Counted from the first letter of the stretch, positions 6,842 through 15,066 are shown. The stretch: 19,910 nt of DNA from an uncultured Bacteroidales bacterium (GCA_934678915.1 CAKUSF010000028.1:1-19910); one strand, 5' to 3'. A program made the numbers and translations. The notes: a model not told the origin generated them from the letters alone.

Positions 6842-9800
6842 ATGAGAAAGTCAATTCATTTCATAACCGCAGCTGTTGCCCTCTTTGGACTGGCGGCATG
6901 CAGTCTAGAAAAAGACAATTTCCGTCCCGAACAAGGTAAGCCTGAACTGATTACTATCACAGGTGAAATCTCACAGGTCTATCAGACAAGGGCTAACGAC
7001 TCCGGATTCGCGAACAAGGACCAGATTGGTGTCTATATCGTGGACTACAATGACAGCAACGCAGGCACGCTGAAAAACAACGGTAACCGGGCGGACAACG
7101 TAAGATTCACCTTCGATGAGTCCGCCTACAAATGGGTCCCCGATCGCGACATCTACTGGAAAGACAAGGAGACTCACATTGACGTCTATGGGTACTACCC
7201 TTACTCTTCATCCGTTGACAAAGTCAGCGAATATCCTTTCGAAATCGAAAAGAATCAGAGTACCGAGGCTCTTAACGGCAAATCTGGCGGTTACGAGGCT
7301 TCTGACTTCCTGTGGGGAAAGGCAGAGAACGCTACCCCTACCGACAGGATTGTCATGCTGTCTTTCACTCACAGGATGGCCGCAATCAGGGTGTCACTTG
7401 TTAAAGGCAACGGATTCACTGACGAAGAGTGGACCACCGCGAGTAAGGAGGTCCTCATTCTGAACACAAAGAGAAACGCCACTATCAATCTAGCTACTGG
7501 AACAGCCACTGCAATAGGCAAGATAGACGATGCAGGGATAATACCTTACCAAAAAGATGGTGATTTCAGAGCCGTGGTCGTTCCTCAGGAGATCGCCTCT
7601 GGAACTCCTGTGATCAGCATCACCATCAACGGAACATCCTACAAGTACTCCAGAGACGAAGTGACCAACCTTGCTGCGTCCAGACAGCACAACTTCACGA
7701 TTACGGTCAACAAAAGAGCCTTGGGAGACTTTGAGTTCATCGTCAGCGATGAAAGCATCACGGCATGGGAGAATGACCCGGTGTCTCACGATGCCACTAC
7801 CAAGGAATATATCGTTGTCAATGTCTTGACTCCAGGAACGCTTGATGAATGCATCAAAACAGCGGGAATAGATCTCAGCAAAATCAAGAACCTGAAAGTG
7901 ATTGGAGTGATCAACGCAAGAGATTTCGCAGTTATGAGATATCTAATGCCGAATCTTTCAGCACTGAATCTCAAAGAAGTCCATATTAAAGCGACAAACA
8001 GCGGAACTATTGACGGGAAAAGATACAGCAAAGGAGAAGACGATACTATTCCAGAAGAGGCTCTATATCAGACTTCCATAACAAATCTGATTCTTCCTGA
8101 CAACATCACAGCAATAGACTACAACGCTTTTAGGGAATGCGATAAGCTTTCTGGATCGCTTACTATTCCTGAAGGAGTAATCACAATCGGAAATGATGCT
8201 TTTGCGTTTTGCCGCCTCCTCAGAGGTAAGCTCTTCTTACCGGAATCATTAATAAGTATTGGAAGAAATGCATTTCTTGAGTGCTATTTCACAGGGAACT
8301 TGACTTTGCCGTCAAATCTTGAGAGTATCGGTGCCGGGGCATTTAGCTGCAATACGTTTACGGGAAGGCTGTCTTTGCCAAATAGTTTAAAGACCTTAGA
8401 GAGCGGAGCATTCTCAAGTAACCCAAATTTAACGGGAGACATCATCATCCCTTCAAGCATTACTCAGATAAACCCTGTCCTTTTTGCAGGATGTTCCGGG
8501 CTTAATGGAGCACTGATTCTGCATGATAACATAACAAAAATTTCAGATAGAGCCTTCAATGGTTGCAGTTTCAGAGGAGAACTGATTCTACCAGAGAATT
8601 TAACAGTTATTGAACAAGACGCATTTGCGAATTGTCAATTCAGTGGTCGTCTTGTGTTGCCAGAAGAATTGGTAATAATCGGAAAAAATGCATTCGCAAA
8701 CAACTGGTTGTTATCAGGCATAATTGAATTTCCTTCAAATACAATAAATATTGGAGCTGGTGCTTTTAGCGGATGCAGCAACCTAGAAGGAATAGTCTTG
8801 CCGGAAAGCATCGACTTAATCCAAGAAAGCACTTTTGCCAACTGCTTCGGACTGAACAGTATAGTATGCAAAGGGGAATATCCTCCTACAATCCTTTCAA
8901 ATGCTTTCGCTGGTGTCGCCAAGGAGAACTTCACAGTGGAAGTTCCGGAATCAGCCGTAATACAGTACCAACAAGCATCTGGTTGGAGCGACTTTAAACG
9001 CATATCCGCTCATCGTAATCTTGTCATCAGGCCAAACTCAGCCTCCGCACTAAACACAAAGACAACAAGGGAACTTACGCTAAACGCTGATGACGAATGG
9101 TTTGTGGAAAGCATGCCTGATTGGGTAATTCTGAGCCAAAAAGAAGGCAAAGGGAAGGCTGAACTTAAACTTGAATTCCTGCAAATGCCGGCCGGCTCGA
9201 ACCGTGAGGGCAAGATTGTCTTCAAACTCAAGGGCAAGGACTACAGGACAACTTGTTACCTCACCCAATATGACTACGGATATGCCGAGGATGAGATTAT
9301 CACTCTCAACAAAGCCACCAAAGGCAAGGGTGTCAACCTCGTGCTCCTTGGCGACGGGTACAACGCCAAAGACATCAGCGAAGGTCTGCTTCTGAAGGAC
9401 ATTAATGAGGCTATGGGGCATTTCTTCAGCATCGAGCCTTACAAGACATACAAGGAGTATTTCAATGTTTATACTGGAATAGCGGTGTCGCCTGAATCCG
9501 GAATCGGAAGCGTTAACACCATCATCTACAACAGATTCAACACATATGCAAAAGGCGGTGTCACTCTCAGTGGACGCAACGGAGAAAGCGACTACAACGA
9601 GATCTTCAAATACGCATGCAAGGCACCTACTGTCAGTGAAGAGAATCTCAACCAGACGTTGATCGTCATTGTACCGAACACGACTAACTATGGCGGTATA
9701 TGCTACATGTACAATGGCGGAGAGGCCATCGCCTACTGCCCCAAGAGTGACAACGAATACCCTCTTGATTTCCGCGGAGTTATCCAGCACGAGGCCGGAG

Positions 9801-10303
9801 GACACGGATTCGGAAAACTCGGTGACGAGTACATCTACCACAATAAGTTCATAGATGCCTGCGGATGTAGTTGCTGTGGCCATGAAAAAGCGATAAACAA
9901 CGCAAAAATGAACGGTTGGTACGAGAACCTATCCCTCACTGGCAAAACAGACGAGGTACCATGGAGCCACTTGATATTCAATGAGAAATACGGCAAAATC
10001 GTGGACATCTACGAAGGAGGTTACATGCACTCGCGCGGTGTGTATCGCTCGGAGTACAACAGCTGCATGAACTATAATATTCCTTACTACAGCACCGTCA
10101 GCCGCGAGGCAATTGTCAGAAGAATCATGGAATATGCCGGTGAGGAATATTCTTTCGAGAAGTTCGCCGCCAATGACAACATAGAGAATCTGCCTGAGAC
10201 CGCCACAGCAGCTACCAAAGCATCACCGTTCAGTTTCTCGGTGTCCGGTAGAATGCATCAGCATGAGCCTGTGTTCATGGGTAAACGTCCAACTATTAAA
10301 TAG
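6842..10303 (+). CDS. Chimeric lipoprotein: fimbrillin-like, BspA LRR, BACON, M64 metallopeptidase
   Basis: This 1153-residue protein starts with a lipoprotein signal peptide ending LAAC (Cys 20); the ATG at 6842 is chosen for that reason over an upstream in-frame ATG at 6743. Domains in order are: fimbrillin-like, about 37-316, with DVYGYYPYSSS, GGYEASDFLWGK, FTHRMAAIRV and VVPQEI; about ten BspA-type leucine-rich repeats, about 400-720, of the pattern LILPDNITAIDYNAF; a BACON-like beta domain, about 722-810, with WFVESMPDWVILS; and an M64 (IgA peptidase family) catalytic domain, about 818-1130, with VNLVLLGDGY and HEAGGHGFGKLGDEY (983-997). A Cys-rich patch, CGCSCCGH, follows at 1007-1014. 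M64 enzymes are zinc endopeptidases; the Clostridium member cleaves IgA. The substrate here is unknown. The next gene starts 8 bases later. Confidence 0.88.
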   Translation: MRKSIHFITAAVALFGLAACSLEKDNFRPEQGKPELITITGEISQVYQTRANDSGFANKDQIGVYIVDYNDSNAGTLKNNGNRADNVRFTFDESAYKWVPDRDIYWKDKETHIDVYGYYPYSSSVDKVSEYPFEIEKNQSTEALNGKSGGYEASDFLWGKAENATPTDRIVMLSFTHRMAAIRVSLVKGNGFTDEEWTTASKEVLILNTKRNATINLATGTATAIGKIDDAGIIPYQKDGDFRAVVVPQEIASGTPVISITINGTSYKYSRDEVTNLAASRQHNFTITVNKRALGDFEFIVSDESITAWENDPVSHDATTKEYIVVNVLTPGTLDECIKTAGIDLSKIKNLKVIGVINARDFAVMRYLMPNLSALNLKEVHIKATNSGTIDGKRYSKGEDDTIPEEALYQTSITNLILPDNITAIDYNAFRECDKLSGSLTIPEGVITIGNDAFAFCRLLRGKLFLPESLISIGRNAFLECYFTGNLTLPSNLESIGAGAFSCNTFTGRLSLPNSLKTLESGAFSSNPNLTGDIIIPSSITQINPVLFAGCSGLNGALILHDNITKISDRAFNGCSFRGELILPENLTVIEQDAFANCQFSGRLVLPEELVIIGKNAFANNWLLSGIIEFPSNTINIGAGAFSGCSNLEGIVLPESIDLIQESTFANCFGLNSIVCKGEYPPTILSNAFAGVAKENFTVEVPESAVIQYQQASGWSDFKRISAHRNLVIRPNSASALNTKTTRELTLNADDEWFVESMPDWVILSQKEGKGKAELKLEFLQMPAGSNREGKIVFKLKGKDYRTTCYLTQYDYGYAEDEIITLNKATKGKGVNLVLLGDGYNAKDISEGLLLKDINEAMGHFFSIEPYKTYKEYFNVYTGIAVSPESGIGSVNTIIYNRFNTYAKGGVTLSGRNGESDYNEIFKYACKAPTVSEENLNQTLIVIVPNTTNYGGICYMYNGGEAIAYCPKSDNEYPLDFRGVIQHEAGGHGFGKLGDEYIYHNKFIDACGCSCCGHEKAINNAKMNGWYENLSLTGKTDEVPWSHLIFNEKYGKIVDIYEGGYMHSRGVYRSEYNSCMNYNIPYYSTVSREAIVRRIMEYAGEEYSFEKFAANDNIENLPETATAATKASPFSFSVSGRMHQHEPVFMGKRPTIK

Positions 10304-10311
10304 CGCATAAC

Positions 10312-11190
10312 ATGAAAAAAATATTCTACCTTTCAATGATACTTCTCGCTGCGGCTTGTTCCAAGTCGGGCTCAGAGATGGAAGAGCAACCCGAAATCCG
10401 TTTCAATCTTGGATTCACAGGGCAACTGACAAAGGCCACGGCAAACGCCTTCGAGAGTGGTGACGTGACCGGACTTTACATGACCGAATATGACAGCTCG
10501 AACAAACCGGTTCCTCTTCAGGTGTCCGGCAATGCTGTCAACAACGCTGCTTTGAGGTTCAACGGAACCTCATGGACGACCTCCCCTACTCTCTATTGGA
10601 ACAAGGGAGTGAAGTACGATGTCTATGGCTACTATCCTTACTCCAAACCTGCGTCAGTGGATGAGTACCATTTCAGCATCGCATCGGACCAGACAACAAC
10701 AAAGACTGCGGAATCACTTGGTGGCTACGAGGCCTCAGACTTCCTATGGGCAAAACAGACCGGTGTGAAATACCCCGATGTCGTCAGCCTGACATTCAGC
10801 CACAGGATGAGCCGCCTAGTTGTAAAACTGGTCAAGGGCAAGGATTTCGAAGGTGACATGCCAAAGGATGTTGTCGTCAAGGTTCATGGAACAGTGACAG
10901 ATGCGGTCATCGATCTTGGCAGCGGAGTCATCGTGAAAGACAACTATGGCAAGGCGAAGACCATCACCATGAAGAAGGAAAGCGACACGGTCTTCTCCTC
11001 CATCATCGTTCCTCAGCGCATAGACAACCGCCAGCCTCTGATTGAGGTTCTTACCAACAATGTCTCCTATCTAATGGAAAGCCGTTTCGTCTTCCGTTCC
11101 GGAGTTCAGCATTCTGTGAACATCATCCTCGACAGCGATCCGGCCAAAGTCAAGATTGAGATCGGTGGTGAAATCCAAGGCTGGAATTAG
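10312..11190 (+). CDS. Fimbrillin-like (Mfa-like) lipoprotein
   Basis: The 292-residue product has a short lipoprotein signal peptide ending LLAAAC (Cys 16). The mature region follows the same plan as the other two products of the operon: GDVTGLYMTEYDSS, DVYGYYPYS, GGYEASDFLWAK, FSHRMSRLVVKLVKG and IVPQRI. It is closer to the N-terminal domain of the M64 chimera than to the first gene (for example the GGYEASDFLW block and the HRM-VKG region). The gene starts 8 bases after the chimera stop, so translation is probably coupled. It may be a fimbrial subunit or accessory surface lipoprotein; a role in presenting the peptidase is an inference from context only. Inverted repeats right after the stop may terminate the operon. 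Confidence 0.85.
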   Translation: MKKIFYLSMILLAAACSKSGSEMEEQPEIRFNLGFTGQLTKATANAFESGDVTGLYMTEYDSSNKPVPLQVSGNAVNNAALRFNGTSWTTSPTLYWNKGVKYDVYGYYPYSKPASVDEYHFSIASDQTTTKTAESLGGYEASDFLWAKQTGVKYPDVVSLTFSHRMSRLVVKLVKGKDFEGDMPKDVVVKVHGTVTDAVIDLGSGVIVKDNYGKAKTITMKKESDTVFSSIIVPQRIDNRQPLIEVLTNNVSYLMESRFVFRSGVQHSVNIILDSDPAKVKIEIGGEIQGWN

Positions 11191-11196
11191 TCCTGC

Positions 11197-11284
11197 TCGG
11201 GTGCAGAAGCCACGTTTCCGCACCCGAACAAACCGAAATCAATGCTCCCGGGTGCATAATGCCATCATTTGCACCCGGGAATCT
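11197..11284. repeat. Downstream 64-base repeat copy with two hairpins
   Basis: The segment 11221-11284 is the second copy of the repeat at 5398-5461 (47 of 64 positions agree). TCGGGTGC (11197-11204) pairs with GCACCCGA (11220-11227). TCCCGGGTGCA (11246-11256) pairs perfectly with TGCACCCGGGA (11270-11280) over a 13-base loop. The element sits between the convergent ends of the fimbrillin operon and the LRR lipoprotein gene, so it could act as a bidirectional transcription stop. No long T tract follows either hairpin. Confidence 0.65.
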
Positions 11285-11349
11285 ATTTGTCAGCAGCATT
11301 CCAGAAATTCACGGCCATCATCGCATAATGCCCAGCCTCTTTGCTGCCA

Positions 11350-13344
11350 TTAATCAACAATGACAATATCGGTGCCGGGGTCGCAGATCAGGTTGAGGGT
11401 CAATTTCTGGGCGGGGGTGAGGTAGAGGGTCTTAATCGGGGAGTTGGACAGGTACGCTTCCTTCAGGGACGGGTTGTGGGTAAGGTCTAGCGACTCCAAG
11501 AGTGTGTTCTGGGCATAGAGCGACACGAGGGCAGGGCAATCACGGAGATCGAGGGCTTTCAGGGAAGTGTTGTCGCAGACCAGCACGGTCAAAGAGACAT
11601 TCTTGGAAAGATCCAGCTCAGTCAACATTCGCTGCCCCGAAACATCCAGACGTTCAAGGGCGGTAAACATCCCGATCCCATAGAGGGACGCTATTCCGGA
11701 ATATTCATCGGACGGGACAGTCATGGACTCGACACATGAGGCCTCCGCCAAAGACACAAATGAATCATTGTCCAAATCAAAGTTGTCGAGTAGGAAGCGT
11801 CTGAATGCCTCATCCTCAATCCGAGGGGTATAAACAATCTCTACTGATTCTGGAATATGACGATGACGATCAAGATTCACATTTACACCGTCAATCTCGT
11901 GTCCTTCAAGAAGTTCTAGCCGAGAAAGGCTTTTTGACATACAATGAAGTTCCGTTACTTTAGGATTCGTATTCAGATCTAAGAATGTTATCTGATTGCA
12001 ATTGTCTATGTTGAGAGATCTCAAGTTGGAATTGTAGCGCATGTCCAATTTACGGACTGAACTTCCCACGCAATCCAAAACTTCCAAGTCCGAAAGCAGA
12101 TAAATCTTGTCTTCATCTTTCAATGCATCAGAAACGTAAAGCCTTCGAAGATCACGTTTTTGGCGAAACAAGGTCTCCACATCCTTGATACCCGTGCGGG
12201 AATCATAATGAAATTCCTCAAGAGAGGGGAACAATGACAAATCCTGACATACATTCGGACAACTGGAGATGTCCAACGACTTAAGTTCCTTTATAAAAGG
12301 CAATGAATCATCAAGAACTCCGGAATCCATCGAGACATTGCCGGCCAAGACAAGAGACTTAAGAGACTTTAACGGTGACAGGTCCACCGACGCTATCCGA
12401 TTGTTGGACAAATCAAGGCAAGTCAAACTAACATTGGATCTCAAATCGACTTCAGTCAGCGCTCCGCTGCCTCCATCACCCCCGCAAGACAATCCGCGAC
12501 ACCGAAGAGTGTCCAGATTCGGTAAATATTCTATCCCGCCCAACGAAGTCACTTCATCCGAGCTGATGTCTATCTTCGTGACAAGGGCAGCCTCAGCGCC
12601 TGTGATCATCCCATCCGAATTTTTATCCCAGTAAGAAAGCATCCAAGCGGACAACGTGCTGTCATCAAAAAAGATAGGAAAATCAATAGTCATTTCCTCG
12701 CTGTAGGCTGTTCCTTTTCCGTTGACAGCATACACGCGGAAATGATAAGTCTTGCCGAAGTCGAAAGCATAAGTCACATCCACTGTGCGAGAGCCATATT
12801 CCGAGCCATCCAATGTCTTGTCAGGTGATTGGATTGTCGGAGTGCCTGTCTCATTCCAGCAAAGACCGCAGATAATCATCTCACCGCTGAAAACATCCGC
12901 AACGGAATATTCACAAGTCACGGTGGTACGGTCTTTTACCTTCAAGGATAAAAGCGATGGAAAAGGAGTTTGACGTTCTATTTCAAATCTTTGAATCTCA
13001 GACAATTTCTCATCATATCCACTGGAGATGAAAGAGCGGAAACAATAGCGTACATCATAGGTCAAATCTTGAAGACTGACTGAAAAAGACAAATCTTCAT
13101 TAGATGGGAGTTCCGAATCGTACATCACCATCTGCTCCTCGGTCGTACCTAAGTAGAATCCGCAACTTCTGATGTTGTCGTACCTCGAAACAATGGATTT
13201 CAATTTTACTGTCGTCCCCTCAATCTCAACAGATGGACTTTGAATCTTAGGAGCAGCATGGAGCGATGGATCAGGGTCATTCACACACGAAACGGCCCCG
13301 ACACAAAGCAGCATAAGCGAAAAAAGCGGCCTTGAGACTGACAT
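11350..13344 (-). CDS. EF-hand and leucine-rich-repeat lipoprotein
   Basis: The 664-residue product begins with a lipoprotein signal peptide (MSVSRPLFSLMLLCVGAVSC, Cys 20). The frame remains open to an ATG at 13380, but the shorter start gives a normal signal peptide. Two fibronectin-III-like beta domains follow (about 30-215). Next is a Ca-binding-type loop DKNSDGMITGAE (240-251), then leucine-rich repeats. A second EF-hand-like loop DLDNDSFVSLAE (523-534) introduces a second LRR set, giving two loop-plus-LRR units. Such proteins are expected at the cell surface and are usually assumed to bind proteins or glycans; no ligand can be named. It is convergent with the fimbrillin operon and divergent from the regulator at 13453. 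Confidence 0.8.
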   Translation of the reverse strand: MSVSRPLFSLMLLCVGAVSCVNDPDPSLHAAPKIQSPSVEIEGTTVKLKSIVSRYDNIRSCGFYLGTTEEQMVMYDSELPSNEDLSFSVSLQDLTYDVRYCFRSFISSGYDEKLSEIQRFEIERQTPFPSLLSLKVKDRTTVTCEYSVADVFSGEMIICGLCWNETGTPTIQSPDKTLDGSEYGSRTVDVTYAFDFGKTYHFRVYAVNGKGTAYSEEMTIDFPIFFDDSTLSAWMLSYWDKNSDGMITGAEAALVTKIDISSDEVTSLGGIEYLPNLDTLRCRGLSCGGDGGSGALTEVDLRSNVSLTCLDLSNNRIASVDLSPLKSLKSLVLAGNVSMDSGVLDDSLPFIKELKSLDISSCPNVCQDLSLFPSLEEFHYDSRTGIKDVETLFRQKRDLRRLYVSDALKDEDKIYLLSDLEVLDCVGSSVRKLDMRYNSNLRSLNIDNCNQITFLDLNTNPKVTELHCMSKSLSRLELLEGHEIDGVNVNLDRHRHIPESVEIVYTPRIEDEAFRRFLLDNFDLDNDSFVSLAEASCVESMTVPSDEYSGIASLYGIGMFTALERLDVSGQRMLTELDLSKNVSLTVLVCDNTSLKALDLRDCPALVSLYAQNTLLESLDLTHNPSLKEAYLSNSPIKTLYLTPAQKLTLNLICDPGTDIVIVD

Positions 13345-13350
13345 AATTTG

Positions 13351-13358
13351 TAAATATA
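13351..13358 (-). promoter_or_regulatory. Weak -7-like box before the LRR lipoprotein
   Basis: TATATTTA on the minus strand resembles TAnnTTTG without the final G. A TTG lies 23 bases further upstream (13384-13382), a longer gap than usual. It ends only 6 bases before the ATG at 13344, so the transcript would be nearly leaderless if this box is used. Confidence 0.25.
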
Positions 13359-13399
13359 GCGAATTTAGGAATATTTCCATTCAATGAACCGGAATGAAC

Positions 13400-13430
13400 T
13401 TGAACTAAAATCTTAAAATGAATATCTTTG
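13400..13430 (+). promoter_or_regulatory. Promoter of the small regulator gene
   Basis: TTG (13400-13402), a 20-base spacer and TATCTTTG (13423-13430) match the Bacteroidetes promoter. It ends 22 bases before the ATG at 13453, which argues against the in-frame TTG at 13432 as the start. Confidence 0.7.
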
Positions 13431-13452
13431 CTTGTTCAAAGCGAATTTTGAA

Positions 13453-14040
13453 ATGCATAAAACCGTACCGGAACTGAATTACCTTCTCAAAGAAGTAGAG
13501 AAACGCTTCGGAAGGAGACTATCCACTTCTGCTGACTACGAGGTTTTGTCAATTGTGATCGAGCACGAGTCTGGAGAGTTGGTCTCCGCTTCGACACTGA
13601 AAAGGCTATGGGGCTACGTAGCCTTGAAGCCGTCTCCAAGGCTTTCAACACTCGATGTACTAGCAAGGTACATAGGAAAACGAGACTTTCTCTCTTTCCG
13701 TCAGAGCCTTCAAGAAAGCAAAGCAGACGTTTCTTGCTTTTTCTCGACAAAGGCAGCATATTCATCAGAATTGGAGAAAGGGGCTGAACTACTCATTGGG
13801 TGGAACCCGAATAGGCTTGTCCGGCTCCGCCATAATGGAAATGGCACGTTCACTGTCATACAATCCGAGAACTCAAAACTGATTGTGGGCGATCAGTTTC
13901 AAGCAGAATCTTTCATGGTGGGTTACCCATTGTACATAGCCAGGATTCTTAGGAACGGAGAATATACCCTCCCCTACATCGCGGGGACAAAGGATGGCTT
14001 AAACAGAGTAGATGTCATCCAAAAGGACGAATCTCAATAA
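13453..14040 (+). CDS. Putative DNA-binding regulator (Bacteroidota-specific type)
   Basis: The 195-residue product has an N-terminal helical region (about 1-85) of a type common in Bacteroidota. It reads [13 protein letters not shown], a helix, then [12 protein letters not shown] and [18 protein letters not shown]. The TLKRLWGY and TLD-LA-YIG--DF pattern resembles small proteins annotated as helix-turn-helix or transcriptional regulators. The C-terminal half (about 95-195) is beta-rich and includes [15 protein letters not shown] and KLIVGDQFQ. There is no signal peptide or membrane segment, so it should be cytoplasmic. It is divergent from the LRR lipoprotein and convergent with the kinase, whose coding sequence it overlaps by 7 bases. 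Regulation of one or both neighbours is plausible but inferred. Confidence 0.65.
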   Translation: MHKTVPELNYLLKEVEKRFGRRLSTSADYEVLSIVIEHESGELVSASTLKRLWGYVALKPSPRLSTLDVLARYIGKRDFLSFRQSLQESKADVSCFFSTKAAYSSELEKGAELLIGWNPNRLVRLRHNGNGTFTVIQSENSKLIVGDQFQAESFMVGYPLYIARILRNGEYTLPYIAGTKDGLNRVDVIQKDESQ

Positions 14041-15005
14041 GCAGCATTCCGAATCTCAGTGGTAATTTCTTCAAAGATTTTGTCCATAGCACGTTGCTCC
14101 TTGGCAGCTCGGATGTTTGGAAGCATCATGCAGAGAGACAGAATAGCAGCGGAGATAAGCACAAACAGTGCAACCCAAATGCTCCGAACTATTTGTTCTC
14201 TTCTAATGATTGCATTGCGTACTTCTCCCACATTCTGGAAACGCTTGTCACGATTCTTATCAGAACAGATAGCGGCTATTTTGGGATATGCTCCCATCGC
14301 CTGCATTATCTTTCCTAATGAATATATGTCCGTCCGACAATCTAGGTTCTCCCCTGCCATCTGCTCCGGTGAGACGTAGTCCTTTGTCCCGGCTGGATTC
14401 TTGAAAGTGGCGTACCAGTCCGCATCAGAAAGGCCGAAATCTATCAGCTTGACATTCTGACCGTTTCTGGTAATCATTATGTTGGATGGTTTTAGGTCAC
14501 GATGGATGATCTGGTAGCGATGAAGGTACTCAAGGGCATCGCAAAGCTCAAGGATGATTTTTCGTAGCGTTTGCCGATTAATGAGCCAGTCTCTCCGGTC
14601 GCTAAGCTTGTCGAAGCGTGCCGGACATACATCACCTCTGCGCTTCGACAAGCTCAGCGACCGGTGGGAAAGGCTAGGCAACAGATTAGCAAGATTCTCT
14701 CCGTCAATCCATTGCATGACTATGCAGTTACCTAGAGCAGGGATATTCATAAAATCAAATATAGGACAGATGTTCGAATGGTCAAAAGAGCGTCCGATCT
14801 CGTACTCCTTGCGGAGTAGTCCCTCATAAAAGGGATTCCCGACATATTCAGGCTTCAAGGACTTAAGAGCCACTAACTTGCCATCAAGTGTCATACGACT
14901 GAGTATGGAGTAACCATCCGGTGACTCGTGAATTTTTTGAATATCCCCGAACCCATCATCGAACAATTCTTCGAAAGAACCGAAAAAAGCAGATGTCTCC
15001 TCCAT
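14034..15005 (-). CDS. Membrane-anchored Ser/Thr protein kinase
   Basis: The 323-residue product is a Hanks-type kinase. Visible residues are Lys 48 in VALK, a probable helix-C Glu at 67, the catalytic loop HRDLKPSN (168-175), the Mg-binding DFG (189-191), SPE (212-214) in place of APE, and Asp 226 in TDIYSLG. A clear GxGxxG loop is missing; the equivalent stretch reads [13 protein letters not shown]. After the kinase domain comes one transmembrane helix (about 275-295) and a short tail of about 28 residues, so the kinase faces the cytoplasm. There is no large sensor domain. Residues about 114-137, between helices D and E, are encoded by a palindromic repeat (14595-14664). The gene is divergent from the envelope-protein operon at 15080-18359, which suggests linked function. 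Confidence 0.88.
   Translation of the reverse strand: MEETSAFFGSFEELFDDGFGDIQKIHESPDGYSILSRMTLDGKLVALKSLKPEYVGNPFYEGLLRKEYEIGRSFDHSNICPIFDFMNIPALGNCIVMQWIDGENLANLLPSLSHRSLSLSKRRGDVCPARFDKLSDRRDWLINRQTLRKIILELCDALEYLHRYQIIHRDLKPSNIMITRNGQNVKLIDFGLSDADWYATFKNPAGTKDYVSPEQMAGENLDCRTDIYSLGKIMQAMGAYPKIAAICSDKNRDKRFQNVGEVRNAIIRREQIVRSIWVALFVLISAAILSLCMMLPNIRAAKEQRAMDKIFEEITTEIRNAAY
14595..14664. repeat. Palindromic repeat inserted in frame in the kinase gene
   Basis: The arm 14595-14618 pairs with 14641-14664, 24 bases with one mismatch, over a 22-base loop. The core GCTTCGACAAGCTCAGCGA resembles a repeat I recall from many bacterial genomes, though I cannot confirm that here. Read on the minus strand it encodes about 24 residues, including SLSLSKRRG and RFDKLSDR, and keeps the kinase frame open. 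It falls in a surface loop of the fold, where extra residues are usually tolerated. Confidence 0.85.
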
Positions 15006-15024
15006 GGCAAAAGCAAATGAAAAT

Positions 15025-15032
15025 CAAATATA
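15025..15032 (-). promoter_or_regulatory. -7 box for the kinase gene
   Basis: TATATTTG on the minus strand is an exact TAnnTTTG, ending 19 bases before the kinase ATG at 15005. A TTG lies 22 bases upstream (15057-15055), slightly further than usual. Confidence 0.5.
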
Positions 15033-15066
15033 ACCTTTTCTACAAGCATTTTAACAAAATAATTGG

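Noticed and set aside
9080..9883. A 267-codon minus-strand open frame opposite the M64 domain
   Set aside because: It lies fully antisense to clearly conserved M64 coding sequence, and its translation is low-complexity and Val-rich with no family resemblance.
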